Assembly: GCF_007830435.1 (NCBI RefSeq)
Contig: NZ_VLLC01000026.1
Span: forward strand, 1 to 49,206
DNA length: 49,206 nt
From: Desulfobotulus alkaliphilus
GTDB taxonomy: Bacteria > Desulfobacterota > Desulfobacteria > Desulfobacterales > ASO4-4
Reading direction: 5' to 3'
Part shown: in pieces, positions 40,844-49,206 of the stretch
Layout of the letters: each line of letters starts with the position of its first letter
How positions within the stretch are numbered: position 1 is the first letter of the stretch
Notes under the pieces: model-generated
Told to the model about the DNA's origin: nothing
Databases searched by the model: none
Seen by the model: only the letters and a program-made list of their open reading frames with translations
Position numbers and translations under genes: made by a program

Positions 40844-42664
40844 TCATATTGATTCGTGGCCCTTTCTGGCTTTTTTTCGGTGTGCTGGGGCTGGCATTGG
40901 GGCTGTTTTTGTACTTTTTTTTTGGGATCGCATGGCCTGATCCCGCTGCTTTACCCCGTTGGAAGAGGCTTGTACCACAAGATCTTTCTGCCGTTTTTTT
41001 CTTCCCCCATCTTTTTCTACAAAAAGCTTTTCTCCCGTCCACGGATCCGTTTCCGTCCAGTACATGGCCGCCGACCAGGTGGAAGGTGTGGGCGTGAAGA
41101 TCTGTACCTGTTCCGGTGTAAGTTTTAGTGTGTCACGGGCATAGACCCCCAGTTTTTTCATGTCTTCTTCCGTACATCCCGGATGGGCTGCAATGAAGTA
41201 GTAGGTGAGAAACTGGGGTTTACCCGCCTTGTGGGTCTGGGTGAAAAAAAGATCCCTGAAGCGTTCAAGGGTTTCTGTGCCGGGTTTTCCCATACGGGAA
41301 AGAACATGGGGACAGATATGTTCCGGTGCCACCTTCATCTGGCCGGAAACATGGTGGCCGACCAGCTCTTCCAGATAGCCCGGTCCTGATTTTTTATCCG
41401 CCAGCAGAAGATCATAGCGGACACCCGATGCCACAAAAACCTTTCGGACCCCTTTCAGGCTGCGCAGTTCTTTCAGGAGTTTTTTCTGGAGGCTGTGGTC
41501 CGGTTTCAGGGAAGGGCAGACTTCGGGAAACAGGCAGCGTTTGTCCCGGCAGCTTCCCTTTTCCATTTTTTTTCTGCACTCAAATCCATACATATTGGCC
41601 GTTGGACCGCCAGCATCGGATATAATGCCCTTGAAATCGGACCTTTGGGTCAGGCTTTCTGCTTCCTTCACAATGGAGGCAAGGCTTCTGGACCGCACCC
41701 TTCTTCCCTGATGCACGGCAATGGCGCAGAAATTACATTCTCCATAACATCCGTAGTGGGTGGTGATGCTGTGCCGGATGGTTTCCAGTGCCCGGACCTC
41801 TCCTTTTACCGCATCGTCGGGATGCAGGCTGCGGGTAAAGGGCAGGGCGTGCATGGCATCCAGCTCCTTTTCTTCCGTATGGGGAAAGGGCGGGTTCTGG
41901 ATGAGAAAGCGGTCGCCGTGGGCCTGGGCAAGGCCTCTGGCTGTCATGGGATCACTGTTTTCATAAAAGGTATGGAACATGGAAAGAAAGCTTTTTTTAT
42001 CTTCAGAAACCTCTTCAAAGGAAGGAAGGCTCAGGTAGTTTTCCGGGATTTGCCTGGCAATGAGGCAGAGGCCGGGTATGGCATCCGGAGATTCTTTGTG
42101 TTTCAGGGCACGGGCAAAGGCAAGGATACTGGATTCTGCCATGCCGTAGAGCAGATAATCCGCCTTGGCATCAAAAAGAATGGAGCGCCTGACTCTGTTA
42201 TCCCAGAAATCATAGTGGCTGATGCGTCGCAGGCTGGCTTCGATGCCACCCAGAAGAACGGGCACCGTGTTCTTGAAGTAACGACGGATGCGGTTGGTGT
42301 ATACAATGCAGGCCCGGTCCGGCCTGCGGTCGTTGATGCCGCCGGGGGTATAGTCGTCATTTCTTCTGCGTTTTTTTGAAGCCGTGTAGTTGGCCACCAT
42401 GGAATCCACACTGCCAGCGCTAACACCCCAGAAGAGTCTGGGTTCCCCCAGTTTTGTAAAGTCAGAGGCTTTTTCCGGGTCGGGCTGGGCAAGAACCGCT
42501 ACCTTGAAACCGTCAGCAGCAAGAACCCTTGCAATGACGGCAATACCCATGGAAGGGGCGTCGATAAAGGCATCCCCGGTCACAAGAATGATATCCGGAG
42601 CATCCCAGCCGTTTCTGGCCATGGCTTCGGGGCTTGTGGGAAAAATATCGGAAAGTGTTGCCAT
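40844..42664 (-). CDS. YgiQ-family radical SAM protein
   Basis: A 606-residue protein. N-terminal B12-binding-like segment: DIILVTGDAFIDAPSMGIAV. The radical SAM cluster is CYGECNFCAI (C-x3-C-x2-C, about residues 312-318), preceded by the family phrase HSITTHYGC. The C-terminal part has PEHICPHVLSRMGKP and YYFIAAHPGCTEEDM, followed by a basic Lys-rich tail. The start ATG at 42664 is the first in frame. YgiQ proteins are common in anaerobes; the reaction is unknown. Confidence 0.9.
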   Translation of the reverse strand: MATLSDIFPTSPEAMARNGWDAPDIILVTGDAFIDAPSMGIAVIARVLAADGFKVAVLAQPDPEKASDFTKLGEPRLFWGVSAGSVDSMVANYTASKKRRRNDDYTPGGINDRRPDRACIVYTNRIRRYFKNTVPVLLGGIEASLRRISHYDFWDNRVRRSILFDAKADYLLYGMAESSILAFARALKHKESPDAIPGLCLIARQIPENYLSLPSFEEVSEDKKSFLSMFHTFYENSDPMTARGLAQAHGDRFLIQNPPFPHTEEKELDAMHALPFTRSLHPDDAVKGEVRALETIRHSITTHYGCYGECNFCAIAVHQGRRVRSRSLASIVKEAESLTQRSDFKGIISDAGGPTANMYGFECRKKMEKGSCRDKRCLFPEVCPSLKPDHSLQKKLLKELRSLKGVRKVFVASGVRYDLLLADKKSGPGYLEELVGHHVSGQMKVAPEHICPHVLSRMGKPGTETLERFRDLFFTQTHKAGKPQFLTYYFIAAHPGCTEEDMKKLGVYARDTLKLTPEQVQIFTPTPSTWSAAMYWTETDPWTGEKLFVEKDGGRKKRQKDLVVQASSNGVKQRDQAMRSQKKSTKTAPMPAPAHRKKARKGHESI

Positions 42665-42698
42665 GGAAATCCTTTATCAAAAACCCTGAAAGTCCGTT

Positions 42699-43808
42699 TC
42701 AGTTCAGTCGCTCAGGGTCAGAGGGTCTGGAGGGGGCAGGGGGAAAGGTAAGGATAAAAACGCTGCCTTTGGAAGGTTCACTTTCAATGGAAAGGGTTCC
42801 CTTGTTTTTTTCTATGAATTCCCGGCATATCACCATGCCAAGGCCTGTGCCGCATTCCCCTGTGGTGCCGGGGGTGGATTTGCCGCAGGAGCCGGAAAGA
42901 AGAGAGGCCACGGTCTGCTCATTCATTCCTGTCCCCGTATCACTGATACGGATTTCTGTCCCGGAAGGATTTTGTGTTGCGGTGATGGTAATTTTTCCCC
43001 CCTTATCCGTAAATTTGATGGCATTGGAAATCAGGTTACGCAGCACCGATGCGATCATGTTGGTATCGGCAAAGAGATACAGGGTTTTTGGGATTTTACC
43101 CCGGATAAGGATTTTCTTTTTTTCCGCATTTTCTTTAAAGAGTGAGACCGTTGAATGGATGAGCTGGGTCAGGTCCAGTACCTCCGGCTGCCATTCGCTG
43201 AAACCGCTACCTGTCCGGGTCCAGTCCAGAAGTTTTTCCAGCATCTGGTAAAGTTTAAGGGTGGAACCATGGGCATGGGCAATGAAACGTTTTTTTTCCT
43301 TTTCCGTGTAGTCGTTATAGTTTTCCGAAAGAAGGCCTAAAAAACCCAGAACACTGCTGAAGGGTGCCTTGAGATCATGGGCAACAACGGAGAGGATCTT
43401 TTCCTTTTCTCTGTTGATGCGTAAGAGCTGATTTTTCTGTTCCTGCAACATCATGTGCAGGTGAATGCGGGCCAGAATTTCTTCCTGCTGGAAGGGTTTG
43501 CAGATGTAGTCCACCGCACCTGCCTGAAATCCTGCCAGTTTATCCGCCGTATCCGTAAGGGCGGTCATGAAGATGACGGGAATATCCCGTGTTTCCGGAT
43601 CTGCCTTCAGGTTGTGGCATGTTGTGAAACCATCCATTTCCGGCATGATGACATCAAGGAGGATCATATTGGGCCGGGATATTTTTGCCATTTTGAGGGC
43701 GGCCTCGCCATCCTGTGCCACCAGTGTACGGTAGCCGCTCTGATCCAGACAGTGAAAAAGAATGCCCAGATTGGCTGGATTGTCGTCAACGATGAGTACG
43801 GTTTTCAT
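42699..43808 (-). CDS. Receiver-histidine kinase (REC-HisKA-HATPase)
   Basis: A 369-residue cytoplasmic protein. The receiver covers about 1-120 with Asp at about 52 (MILLDVIMPEMDG) and the Lys switch in VDYICKPFQQEE. The HisKA domain has VVAHDLKAPFSSVLGFL (His about 144). The HATPase domain has NLISNAIKF, ISDTGTGM and GTGLGMVICREFI. There are no membrane segments. It receives a phosphate and then acts as a kinase, so it is probably an intermediate in a relay. Its ATG overlaps the stop of the larger hybrid kinase upstream by four bases, so the two are a pair. Confidence 0.92.
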   Translation of the reverse strand: MKTVLIVDDNPANLGILFHCLDQSGYRTLVAQDGEAALKMAKISRPNMILLDVIMPEMDGFTTCHNLKADPETRDIPVIFMTALTDTADKLAGFQAGAVDYICKPFQQEEILARIHLHMMLQEQKNQLLRINREKEKILSVVAHDLKAPFSSVLGFLGLLSENYNDYTEKEKKRFIAHAHGSTLKLYQMLEKLLDWTRTGSGFSEWQPEVLDLTQLIHSTVSLFKENAEKKKILIRGKIPKTLYLFADTNMIASVLRNLISNAIKFTDKGGKITITATQNPSGTEIRISDTGTGMNEQTVASLLSGSCGKSTPGTTGECGTGLGMVICREFIEKNKGTLSIESEPSKGSVFILTFPPAPSRPSDPERLN

Positions 43809-45817
43809 GGTTGGCCAGCGATGCCTTTCCCTTCTTTTATAAGGTGATTCAGCCAGCGGCTCAGTTCTCTGATGCGGAACTGGCTGGCAAGTTCTTCCAC
43901 ATGGCCCGTAAAGGCTTTGTAGCGGGTGCTTAACTCCTTATCCTGACACCATTCTCCGATGGCAGAAATATCTCCCTGTTTTACCAGATCCGTCAGCTCC
44001 TGAATTTTCATTACATCGGGAAAAAGAATTTCAGGAAAAAGGGGTTCCTGCTCCGAAAGGGTATCTGAAATCCAGACCATGGGGAGATGCTGGCAGAGAA
44101 CTTCAAAGAGCCTTTGCATCTGAACGGGTTTGGAAATAAAGGCTGCACACCCAAGGGCCATGCATTTCTCCCGGACATCCGGTGTGGCGCTGGCAGAAAC
44201 AGCAATAACTGGCGGGGTCTGGTTCCCGAATATTTCAAGGAGTTTTCTGGTGGTTTCAAAACCATCCATTCCCGGCATGATAAGATCCATCAGTATAATA
44301 TCCGGTCTTATGGATTTACAGAAGCCTATTCCCTGTTCACCGCTTTCGGCTTCTTCCACAAGAAAGCCCAGCGGAGAGAAAAAATCCGCAAGAAAAGTGC
44401 GGTTTTCCTTTCCATCATCAATGATCAGCATGCGCAGGGGGGCTGTTCCTTCATCCGTGCGTCTGTATCCCATAATCGTGCCGGAAAGGGAAAGCACTTT
44501 TTTACTTTCCGGGTTTTGCCTTGCCTCCGGAAGATGAATGGAAAACCAGAACCGGCTGCCCTTTTCCAGAAGGCTTTCCACGCCAATACGCCCTCCCATC
44601 ATGCCCACAAGGTACTGGCTGATGGAAAGACCCAGTCCTGTTCCTTCGGGTTTTCTGCGTATGCTTTCCACCTGAGAAAAGGGTTTGAAAATAAAGGGCA
44701 GATCCTTTTCCGGAATGCCTATACCCGTATCGGAAACTTCAAAATAAACGAGATCATTTTTCATTTCTACGGAAAGATTGACGGAACCCCTTTCCGTAAA
44801 TTTAACGGCATTGCCCAGAAGATTCAATAAAATCTGCCGGAGCCTGTGTTCGTCGCCAATGACCATGGGGGGGAGATGATCGGCTATGGAAATTTCCATG
44901 ATCAGGCCCTTTTCCTTTGCACGGTTCCGGGCCATGCCTGCCGTGGTGCGTATAAAAGCTGCAAGGTCAAAGGGGTGCAGGATCAGACTCATTTTTCCGG
45001 CTTCTATCTTGGAGAGGTCCAGAATGTCGTTGATCATGCGCAGGAGATGTTCTCCGCACTGCTGTATCACCTGAATACGTTCCTGATTTCTGGGCCCCAG
45101 CCTCTCTCCGTCCCGGTAAAGGAGCTGGGCATAGCCCAGAATGCCATTCAGGGGGGTCCTGAGTTCATGGCTCATGCTGGCAAGAAAGGCACTTTTGGCA
45201 AAACTTGCGTCATCGGCCCTTTTTTTTGCTTCCAGATGCTCTTTATTGAGCTTGGCCAGTCTGGCATTGGTTTTTGTGAGGGCAAGGGTACGTTCCACAA
45301 CCTTTTCTTCCAGTTTTTTCTTGTGGCGTAAAAGGCTGATATCCCTTTCCTGCACTTCCTGCAGTTTCATGTTCAGGCGTGTCAGGGTGGTGTTGGCGGC
45401 CATCAGGGCCAGGGTGCGGTCCATGATTTTCTGCTGCAGTGTGGCCCTGTGCTGAAACAGGGCCTTATCTTTCTCCTGTATTTCAAGGATAAGGCGGTTG
45501 AATCCTTCGGCCAGTACAGCGCTTTCTCCCTGTGAGGCACCATCTAGGGGGCTGGAACAGTTTCCTGTCTGGCCCATCTGCCGGATCTTTTGAACCAGAT
45601 CGTTTATGGGAAGGAGAAGGATATGGGCGAGGTAGAGAAAAAATAAAAGAACAGGAAGGCAGACTGCAAGGAGGGCTATGGGGCTGAAGACAGGGTGTCC
45701 GTTGTAGAAGAGGAAAAACAGCAAGGTGATGCCGGATATGGATGCTCCGTTAAGAATCATGAGGCACATGATCTTTGAACGCAGGGAAAATTTTGAAAAA
45801 AAAGAAGGTATCATCAT
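43805..45817 (-). CDS. Membrane-bound hybrid histidine kinase with C-terminal receiver
   Basis: I choose an ATG at 45817 (MMIPSFFSKFSLRSK); the next ATG at 45814 is an equal alternative, and an earlier in-frame start at 45925 adds odd sequence. The protein has 670 residues. Two hydrophobic helices (MILNGASISGITLLFFLF, LLAVCLPVLLFFLYLAHILL) are followed by a HAMP-like linker and a coiled coil (EKVVERTLALTKTNARLAKL). HisKA contains SMSHELRTPLNGILGYAQ. The HATPase has NLLGNAVKF, VSDTGIGIPE and GTGLGLSISQYL. The receiver has DIILMDLIMPGMDGFE, and a helical tail may be an Hpt-like region. Only a few residues are periplasmic, so it probably senses inside the membrane or cytoplasm. Confidence 0.9.
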   Translation of the reverse strand: MMIPSFFSKFSLRSKIMCLMILNGASISGITLLFFLFYNGHPVFSPIALLAVCLPVLLFFLYLAHILLLPINDLVQKIRQMGQTGNCSSPLDGASQGESAVLAEGFNRLILEIQEKDKALFQHRATLQQKIMDRTLALMAANTTLTRLNMKLQEVQERDISLLRHKKKLEEKVVERTLALTKTNARLAKLNKEHLEAKKRADDASFAKSAFLASMSHELRTPLNGILGYAQLLYRDGERLGPRNQERIQVIQQCGEHLLRMINDILDLSKIEAGKMSLILHPFDLAAFIRTTAGMARNRAKEKGLIMEISIADHLPPMVIGDEHRLRQILLNLLGNAVKFTERGSVNLSVEMKNDLVYFEVSDTGIGIPEKDLPFIFKPFSQVESIRRKPEGTGLGLSISQYLVGMMGGRIGVESLLEKGSRFWFSIHLPEARQNPESKKVLSLSGTIMGYRRTDEGTAPLRMLIIDDGKENRTFLADFFSPLGFLVEEAESGEQGIGFCKSIRPDIILMDLIMPGMDGFETTRKLLEIFGNQTPPVIAVSASATPDVREKCMALGCAAFISKPVQMQRLFEVLCQHLPMVWISDTLSEQEPLFPEILFPDVMKIQELTDLVKQGDISAIGEWCQDKELSTRYKAFTGHVEELASQFRIRELSRWLNHLIKEGKGIAGQP

Positions 45818-45952
45818 CGTTCCATGTAAAAAAAATCGGTGAATATGCACTGAATATTCTGATATCATAAAAAATGATAATACCATAGCTGTGATCGTGG
45901 GATGCGGAAAAGAACAGGGGTCCAAGATAAAGATATTATTTTTTTATCTGGC

Positions 45953-45966
45953 TTGATTCAGATCAA
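45953..45966. promoter_or_regulatory. FNR/HcpR-type operator before hcp
   Basis: TTGATTCAGATCAA is a perfect TTGAT-N4-ATCAA palindrome, the consensus of the CRP/FNR regulator family. It lies 86 bases upstream of the hcp start. In sulfate reducers hcp genes are known targets of the FNR-family regulator HcpR. Which regulator binds here is inferred. Confidence 0.72.
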
Positions 45967-46052
45967 GGAAAGTCTTGCCTGAAAAGCATAGGCTCGTTTC
46001 CAGAAGAGATGAGGAAGCAGTCGGACAAAACTTTTCAGTCAAGGAGGATACC

Positions 46053-47744
46053 ATGTTCTGTAATCAGTGTGAGCAGGCAGCCAAAGGTGTGGGATGCGAT
46101 AAGGTCGGTGTATGTGGCAAAACAGGAGAAGTTGCGGCCCTGCAGGATCTTCTGATCCATGCCGTAAAAGGGCTTTCTCAGGTTGCCGTGGAAGGCAGAA
46201 GGGTAGGCGTGACGGACCCGAAGGTGAACCGTTTTACCTCAGAGGCCATCTTTTCCACCCTGACCAATGTGGATTTTGATGAAAAACGCTTTGAAAATCT
46301 GATTTTGGAATGCGAGCGTTTCAAAAAAAGCCTTGAGGCCGATGTGAAAGCAGCCGGCGGGACCGTTCCCGGTACGGACACCTCATGGATTCAGAAACTG
46401 GTTGCCCGCCTGACCGGTAATGGAGGGGATTTTAAAATCCTTCCCACCCTGCCCATGAAGGCCCGTGACCTTGCATCCATGACCGCTTTGGGGGAGACCG
46501 TAGGGCTCCTTGACGGGCCGGATACCAATCCGGATCTGCGTTCCATCAAGCAGATCGTCGTGTATGGTCTCAAGGGGGTTGCCGCCTACGCGGATCATGC
46601 GGCCATTCTGGGGCAGGAAGATGATGCGGTGTATGCCTTTATCCATGAGGCCATGGCAGCTACCCTGAACCCGGATCTTTCCGTGGATGAGCTGCTGGGG
46701 CTGGCCCTCAGATGCGGTGACGTGAATCTGCGGGCCATGGAACTGCTGGATGCGGCCAATACCGGTCGTTATGGGCATCCCGTACCCACCCCCGTTCCTC
46801 TGGGGCAGAAAAAGGGCAGGGCCATACTTGTTTCCGGCCATGATTTAAAGGATCTGGAGCTTCTTCTGCAGCAGAGTGAAGGCAAGGGGATTTTTGTTTA
46901 TACCCATGGAGAAATGCTTCCCTGCCATGCCTATCCCGGTCTTAAAAAGTATGGTCATTTTTATGGACACTACGGTACGGCATGGCAGAATCAGGCTAAA
47001 GAATTTGATGCCTTTCCCGGTGCCATCCTCATGACCACCAACTGCATCCAGAAGCCAAAGGTCAGTTATCAGGAAAACCTTTTCACCACAGGCCTTGTGG
47101 GTTTTCCCGGTGTGCGGCACATTGCGGATAAGGATTTTACACCGGTGATTGAAAAGGCGCTGGCCCTTCCGGGATTCACGGACGATCATCCCGGCAAGGA
47201 AGTGCTCACGGGCTTTGCCCGGAATACGGTCCTTTCCGTGGCCGGAACCGTTGTGGATGCGGTAAAATCCGGAGCCATCCGTCACTTTTTCCTTGTGGGC
47301 GGCTGTGATGGGGCCAGACCCGGTCGCAACTACTATACGGAGCTTGTGGAAAAAATTCCTGCGGATTGTATGGTGCTGACCCTTGCCTGCGGCAAGTTCC
47401 GCTTCTTTGATAAGGATCTTGGTAAAATCGGTGATCTTCCGAGGTTGCTGGATATCGGGCAGTGCAATGATGCCTATTCCGCCATACAGATTGCCGTGGC
47501 TCTGGCCAACGCCTTTGAGTGTGGCGTGAATGATCTGCCCCTTTCCATGATTCTTTCCTGGTACGAGCAGAAGGCCGTGGCCATTCTTCTGACCCTTTTA
47601 CATCTGGGCATCAAAGATATCCGCCTTGGACCTTCATTGCCTGCCTTTATTACGGAAAATGTGCTGGGCGTTCTGGTGGAAAAATTTGGTATCCGGCCCA
47701 TTGCTGATACGCCGGATGAAGATCTGAAAGCCATTCTTGGATAA
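46053..47744 (+). CDS. hcp: Hydroxylamine reductase (hybrid-cluster protein)
   Basis: I choose the ATG at 46053 (MFCNQCEQAA), preceded by AAGGAGG; the longer frame from 45975 lacks support. The 563-residue protein has the N-terminal cluster motif C-x2-C-x8-C-x5-C (Cys3, 6, 15, 21). Hybrid-cluster ligands appear in GHDLKDLE, YTHGEMLPCHAYP, TTNCIQKPK, VGGCDGARPGRNYY and TLACGKFRFF. The known activities are reduction of hydroxylamine and nitric oxide and protein S-nitrosylation; in sulfate reducers the protein protects against nitrosative stress. It is a single gene followed by repeats and a terminator. Confidence 0.97.
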   Translation: MFCNQCEQAAKGVGCDKVGVCGKTGEVAALQDLLIHAVKGLSQVAVEGRRVGVTDPKVNRFTSEAIFSTLTNVDFDEKRFENLILECERFKKSLEADVKAAGGTVPGTDTSWIQKLVARLTGNGGDFKILPTLPMKARDLASMTALGETVGLLDGPDTNPDLRSIKQIVVYGLKGVAAYADHAAILGQEDDAVYAFIHEAMAATLNPDLSVDELLGLALRCGDVNLRAMELLDAANTGRYGHPVPTPVPLGQKKGRAILVSGHDLKDLELLLQQSEGKGIFVYTHGEMLPCHAYPGLKKYGHFYGHYGTAWQNQAKEFDAFPGAILMTTNCIQKPKVSYQENLFTTGLVGFPGVRHIADKDFTPVIEKALALPGFTDDHPGKEVLTGFARNTVLSVAGTVVDAVKSGAIRHFFLVGGCDGARPGRNYYTELVEKIPADCMVLTLACGKFRFFDKDLGKIGDLPRLLDIGQCNDAYSAIQIAVALANAFECGVNDLPLSMILSWYEQKAVAILLTLLHLGIKDIRLGPSLPAFITENVLGVLVEKFGIRPIADTPDEDLKAILG

Positions 47745-47825
47745 GTTTTTTGATGACCACCCTCTTTTCAGCAATACGCACCTTAAATCATTGAAGTTAA
47801 ATGACCGGATTTCATGCTTGTCAGC

Positions 47826-47846
47826 GGGCACCCGTAAAGGGTGCCC
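47826..47846. repeat. Perfect palindromic repeat around GTAAA
   Basis: GGGCACCC and GGGTGCCC flank GTAAA. A degenerate reversed copy is at 19931-19952. It belongs to a small set of GC-rich dispersed palindromes in this window. Confidence 0.65.
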
Positions 47847-47874
47847 CTACAAAACAGGGGACGTAAAAAGCATT

Positions 47875-47902
47875 CGTAGGGGCAGGACTTGCGCCTGCCT
47901 GC
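47875..47902. repeat. Imperfect palindrome CGTAGGGGCAGG...CCTGCCTGC
   Basis: The arms GGGGCAGG and CCTGCCTGC resemble those of the repeat at 6280-6304. It lies in the non-coding gap after hcp. Confidence 0.5.
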
Positions 47903-47952
47903 ATTATAAAGATCCGCTCGCACCAGGAGAAAATTTTTTATAAAGCATACAT

Positions 47953-47985
47953 ACAGGGCAAGGCCATGGGCCTGCCCTTTTTTTA
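47953..47985 (+). terminator. Terminator between hcp and the convergent FGE-type gene
   Basis: AGGGCAAGGCC pairs with GGCCTGCCCT (one mismatch) around ATG and is followed by seven T on the + strand. Confidence 0.8.
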
Positions 47986-49206
47986 GTCCACAAGGCATCG
48001 GAATCCCAGAATATTGGCGGTAAAGTCCGGCCTGAGGGGATAGCGGGCCCAGAGGGCCGGTTCTCCTGCCGTAATGAAACTGCCTCCCTTGGCAATGAAA
48101 AAGGGAATCTGGGAGACATTCTGGCTGAGGCCTTCCATGGGACTCTGGGTCCATTCCAGTACATTGCCCGTAAGATCCATCAGGGAAAAGCCGTTCTGCC
48201 CCTGACCAAAGGCATCCACGGCCGTGGTTTCTCCAATACCCGTGGCTTCCACATTGGAAGCTTCAGGATTCCATGTTTCTCCCCAGGGATAGGGCAGGCC
48301 CTTTGCGGTGCGGGCAGCCGCCTCCCATTCATCTTCCGTGGGAAGCCTTTTTCCGATCCAGGCGGCAAAGCGGCGGGCATCTTCGATACTGATCTGTACC
48401 ACGGGGTGGTTGCGTTTTAAATGGATGGTGGAACCGGGGCCTTCCGGCGCATACCATGCAGCCCCTTCAATGCGTTTGCTTCCCGTTTCTGCCACCCACT
48501 GGGCTTTTATTTCTCCGGTGGAAGGATCTTTGACCTTGCGGAAGCGGGGCTGGAAAACCGTGCCATAGCCCATTTTTTCCGCAGTGGTGCGGTAGCCTGT
48601 TCGTTCCACAAAAACCTCAAACAGGGCATTGGTTACGGGAAAGCGGCCGATATAAAAATCTTTAAGCTCGATTTGTGTTTCCCTGCGTTCCAGCTTACCG
48701 GGATTGGGGGAGCCTACCCGGAAGCTGCCCTTATCCACCAGGGGATACTGGTTGTAAAAACGTTCCATGGCACCCAGATAGCCGTCAAATCGCTCGGATA
48801 AAAGACGGTTTTTTTCCATGTCCTCGGGATCATACTCGCTGAAATCCTCGTCACTGCCAAAGGTCAGTCCCAGATCCGGTGCCTCTTCCTTTTCCTCTTC
48901 TTCAGGGGCTTCTTCCTCGGGTTCCACAAGCTCTTCAAAAAGATCCGGGTCCAGCTCCCCATCCACCTCGACCTCTTCCACCTCCTCATCATCCAGAAGA
49001 TCCATCAGCGGGGGGGAGTCATTGTCTTCTATCTCAGGGATGTCATCATCCTCGTCCATGAGTTCTTCATCCTCACCCAGCTCCACCAGATCGCCACCTT
49101 CTGAATCTCCCGGCTCTTCGTCATCATCGAGTTCTATGGTTTCTGTGTCCTCATCGATTTCTTCGGCGTCCTGCAGCTCTTCGTCATCGTCCAGTTCTAT
49201 GGTTTC
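47983..49206 (-). CDS. FGE/SUMF1-type protein with acidic repeat N-terminal region, incomplete
   Basis: The frame is open to the window edge, so the start is outside; 407 residues are visible. A GTG at 49086 is in frame, but the coding sequence clearly continues upstream. The first 130 visible residues are extremely acidic and include the exact repeat ETIELDDDEE twice, 21 residues apart. The FGE-sulfatase-modifying-type domain follows from about YNQYPLVDKGSFRVGSPNPG, with FYIGRFPVTNALFEVFVE, RLPTEDEWEAAARTAKG, LPYPWGETW, GNVLEWTQSP and the final NILGFRCLVD. Such domains include formylglycine-generating enzymes and many non-catalytic relatives; the Cys in G-F-R-C is kept. The acidic region suggests a surface or phospho-type binding role, but this is speculative. 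Confidence 0.85.
   Translation of the reverse strand, partial: ETIELDDDEELQDAEEIDEDTETIELDDDEEPGDSEGGDLVELGEDEELMDEDDDIPEIEDNDSPPLMDLLDDEEVEEVEVDGELDPDLFEELVEPEEEAPEEEEKEEAPDLGLTFGSDEDFSEYDPEDMEKNRLLSERFDGYLGAMERFYNQYPLVDKGSFRVGSPNPGKLERRETQIELKDFYIGRFPVTNALFEVFVERTGYRTTAEKMGYGTVFQPRFRKVKDPSTGEIKAQWVAETGSKRIEGAAWYAPEGPGSTIHLKRNHPVVQISIEDARRFAAWIGKRLPTEDEWEAAARTAKGLPYPWGETWNPEASNVEATGIGETTAVDAFGQGQNGFSLMDLTGNVLEWTQSPMEGLSQNVSQIPFFIAKGGSFITAGEPALWARYPLRPDFTANILGFRCLVD

Noticed and set aside
41495-42379. Open frame of 294 codons on the + strand over the ygiQ-like gene
   Set aside because: It is antisense to a protein with a clear radical SAM motif, with no own start signals or family.

Overview
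The window looks like a chromosomal segment of a lactate-using anaerobe of the Desulfobacterota, most likely a sulfate reducer of the Desulfobacterales. This is inferred from gene content and protein style: a lactate permease with D- and L-lactate oxidation modules rich in CCG/Fe-S proteins, a hybrid-cluster protein, a YeiH/UPF0324 permease, a selenocysteine tRNA and many PAS/hybrid kinases. No rRNA or other species marker is present, so the genus cannot be fixed.

Layout. (1) 1-6280 is an accessory region. It starts with the tail of an IS4/IS1634-type transposase, followed by a GNAT gene, a secreted/membrane gene and an IS91-type transposase fragment. Next comes what I read as a decayed integron: two attC-like sites (2941-3000 and 4927-4993), an attI-like junction (about 5895-5945), and a broken integron integrase (6067-6279) transcribed away from the cassettes. 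One cassette carries an HNH protein. The other carries two genes, a ParA-like ATPase and a class III cyclase-like protein. (2) 6407-13610 is a minus-strand lactate operon: lctP, glcD-like, glcF-like, lutC and a lutB-lutA fusion. A sigma-54-type promoter lies upstream. A divergent pair, a PAS hybrid kinase with a periplasmic ligand-binding domain and a sigma-54 response regulator (14106-18991), probably controls it. (3) 19509-28814 holds a Dabb protein, a dynamin-like GTPase, a SprA-type putative metalloprotease, hisB, hisA and the dnaG-rpoD pair.

(4) 28815-31830 is a second accessory region between tRNA-Met(CAT) and tRNA-Sec. It has a pair of 71-bp inverted-repeat elements and a mosaic of truncated mobile-element genes: two tyrosine integrases facing each other, a DUF4160 piece and a TOPRIM primase piece. 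(5) 31917-42664 is mostly core: an M20 peptidase, pgpA, a hypothetical, a UPF0324 permease with a small membrane partner, recA, alaS and a YgiQ radical SAM protein. (6) 42699-49206 has a two-gene hybrid kinase/REC-kinase operon, hcp with an FNR/HcpR-like operator, and an FGE-type protein with a long acidic repeat region that runs off the window.

The core genes share a GC-rich style. The cassette genes at 3057-5891 look visibly AT-richer, which fits acquisition. The most novel part is the integron relic and its ParA plus cyclase-like cassette. The second most interesting is the tRNA-Sec/tRNA-Met mosaic.
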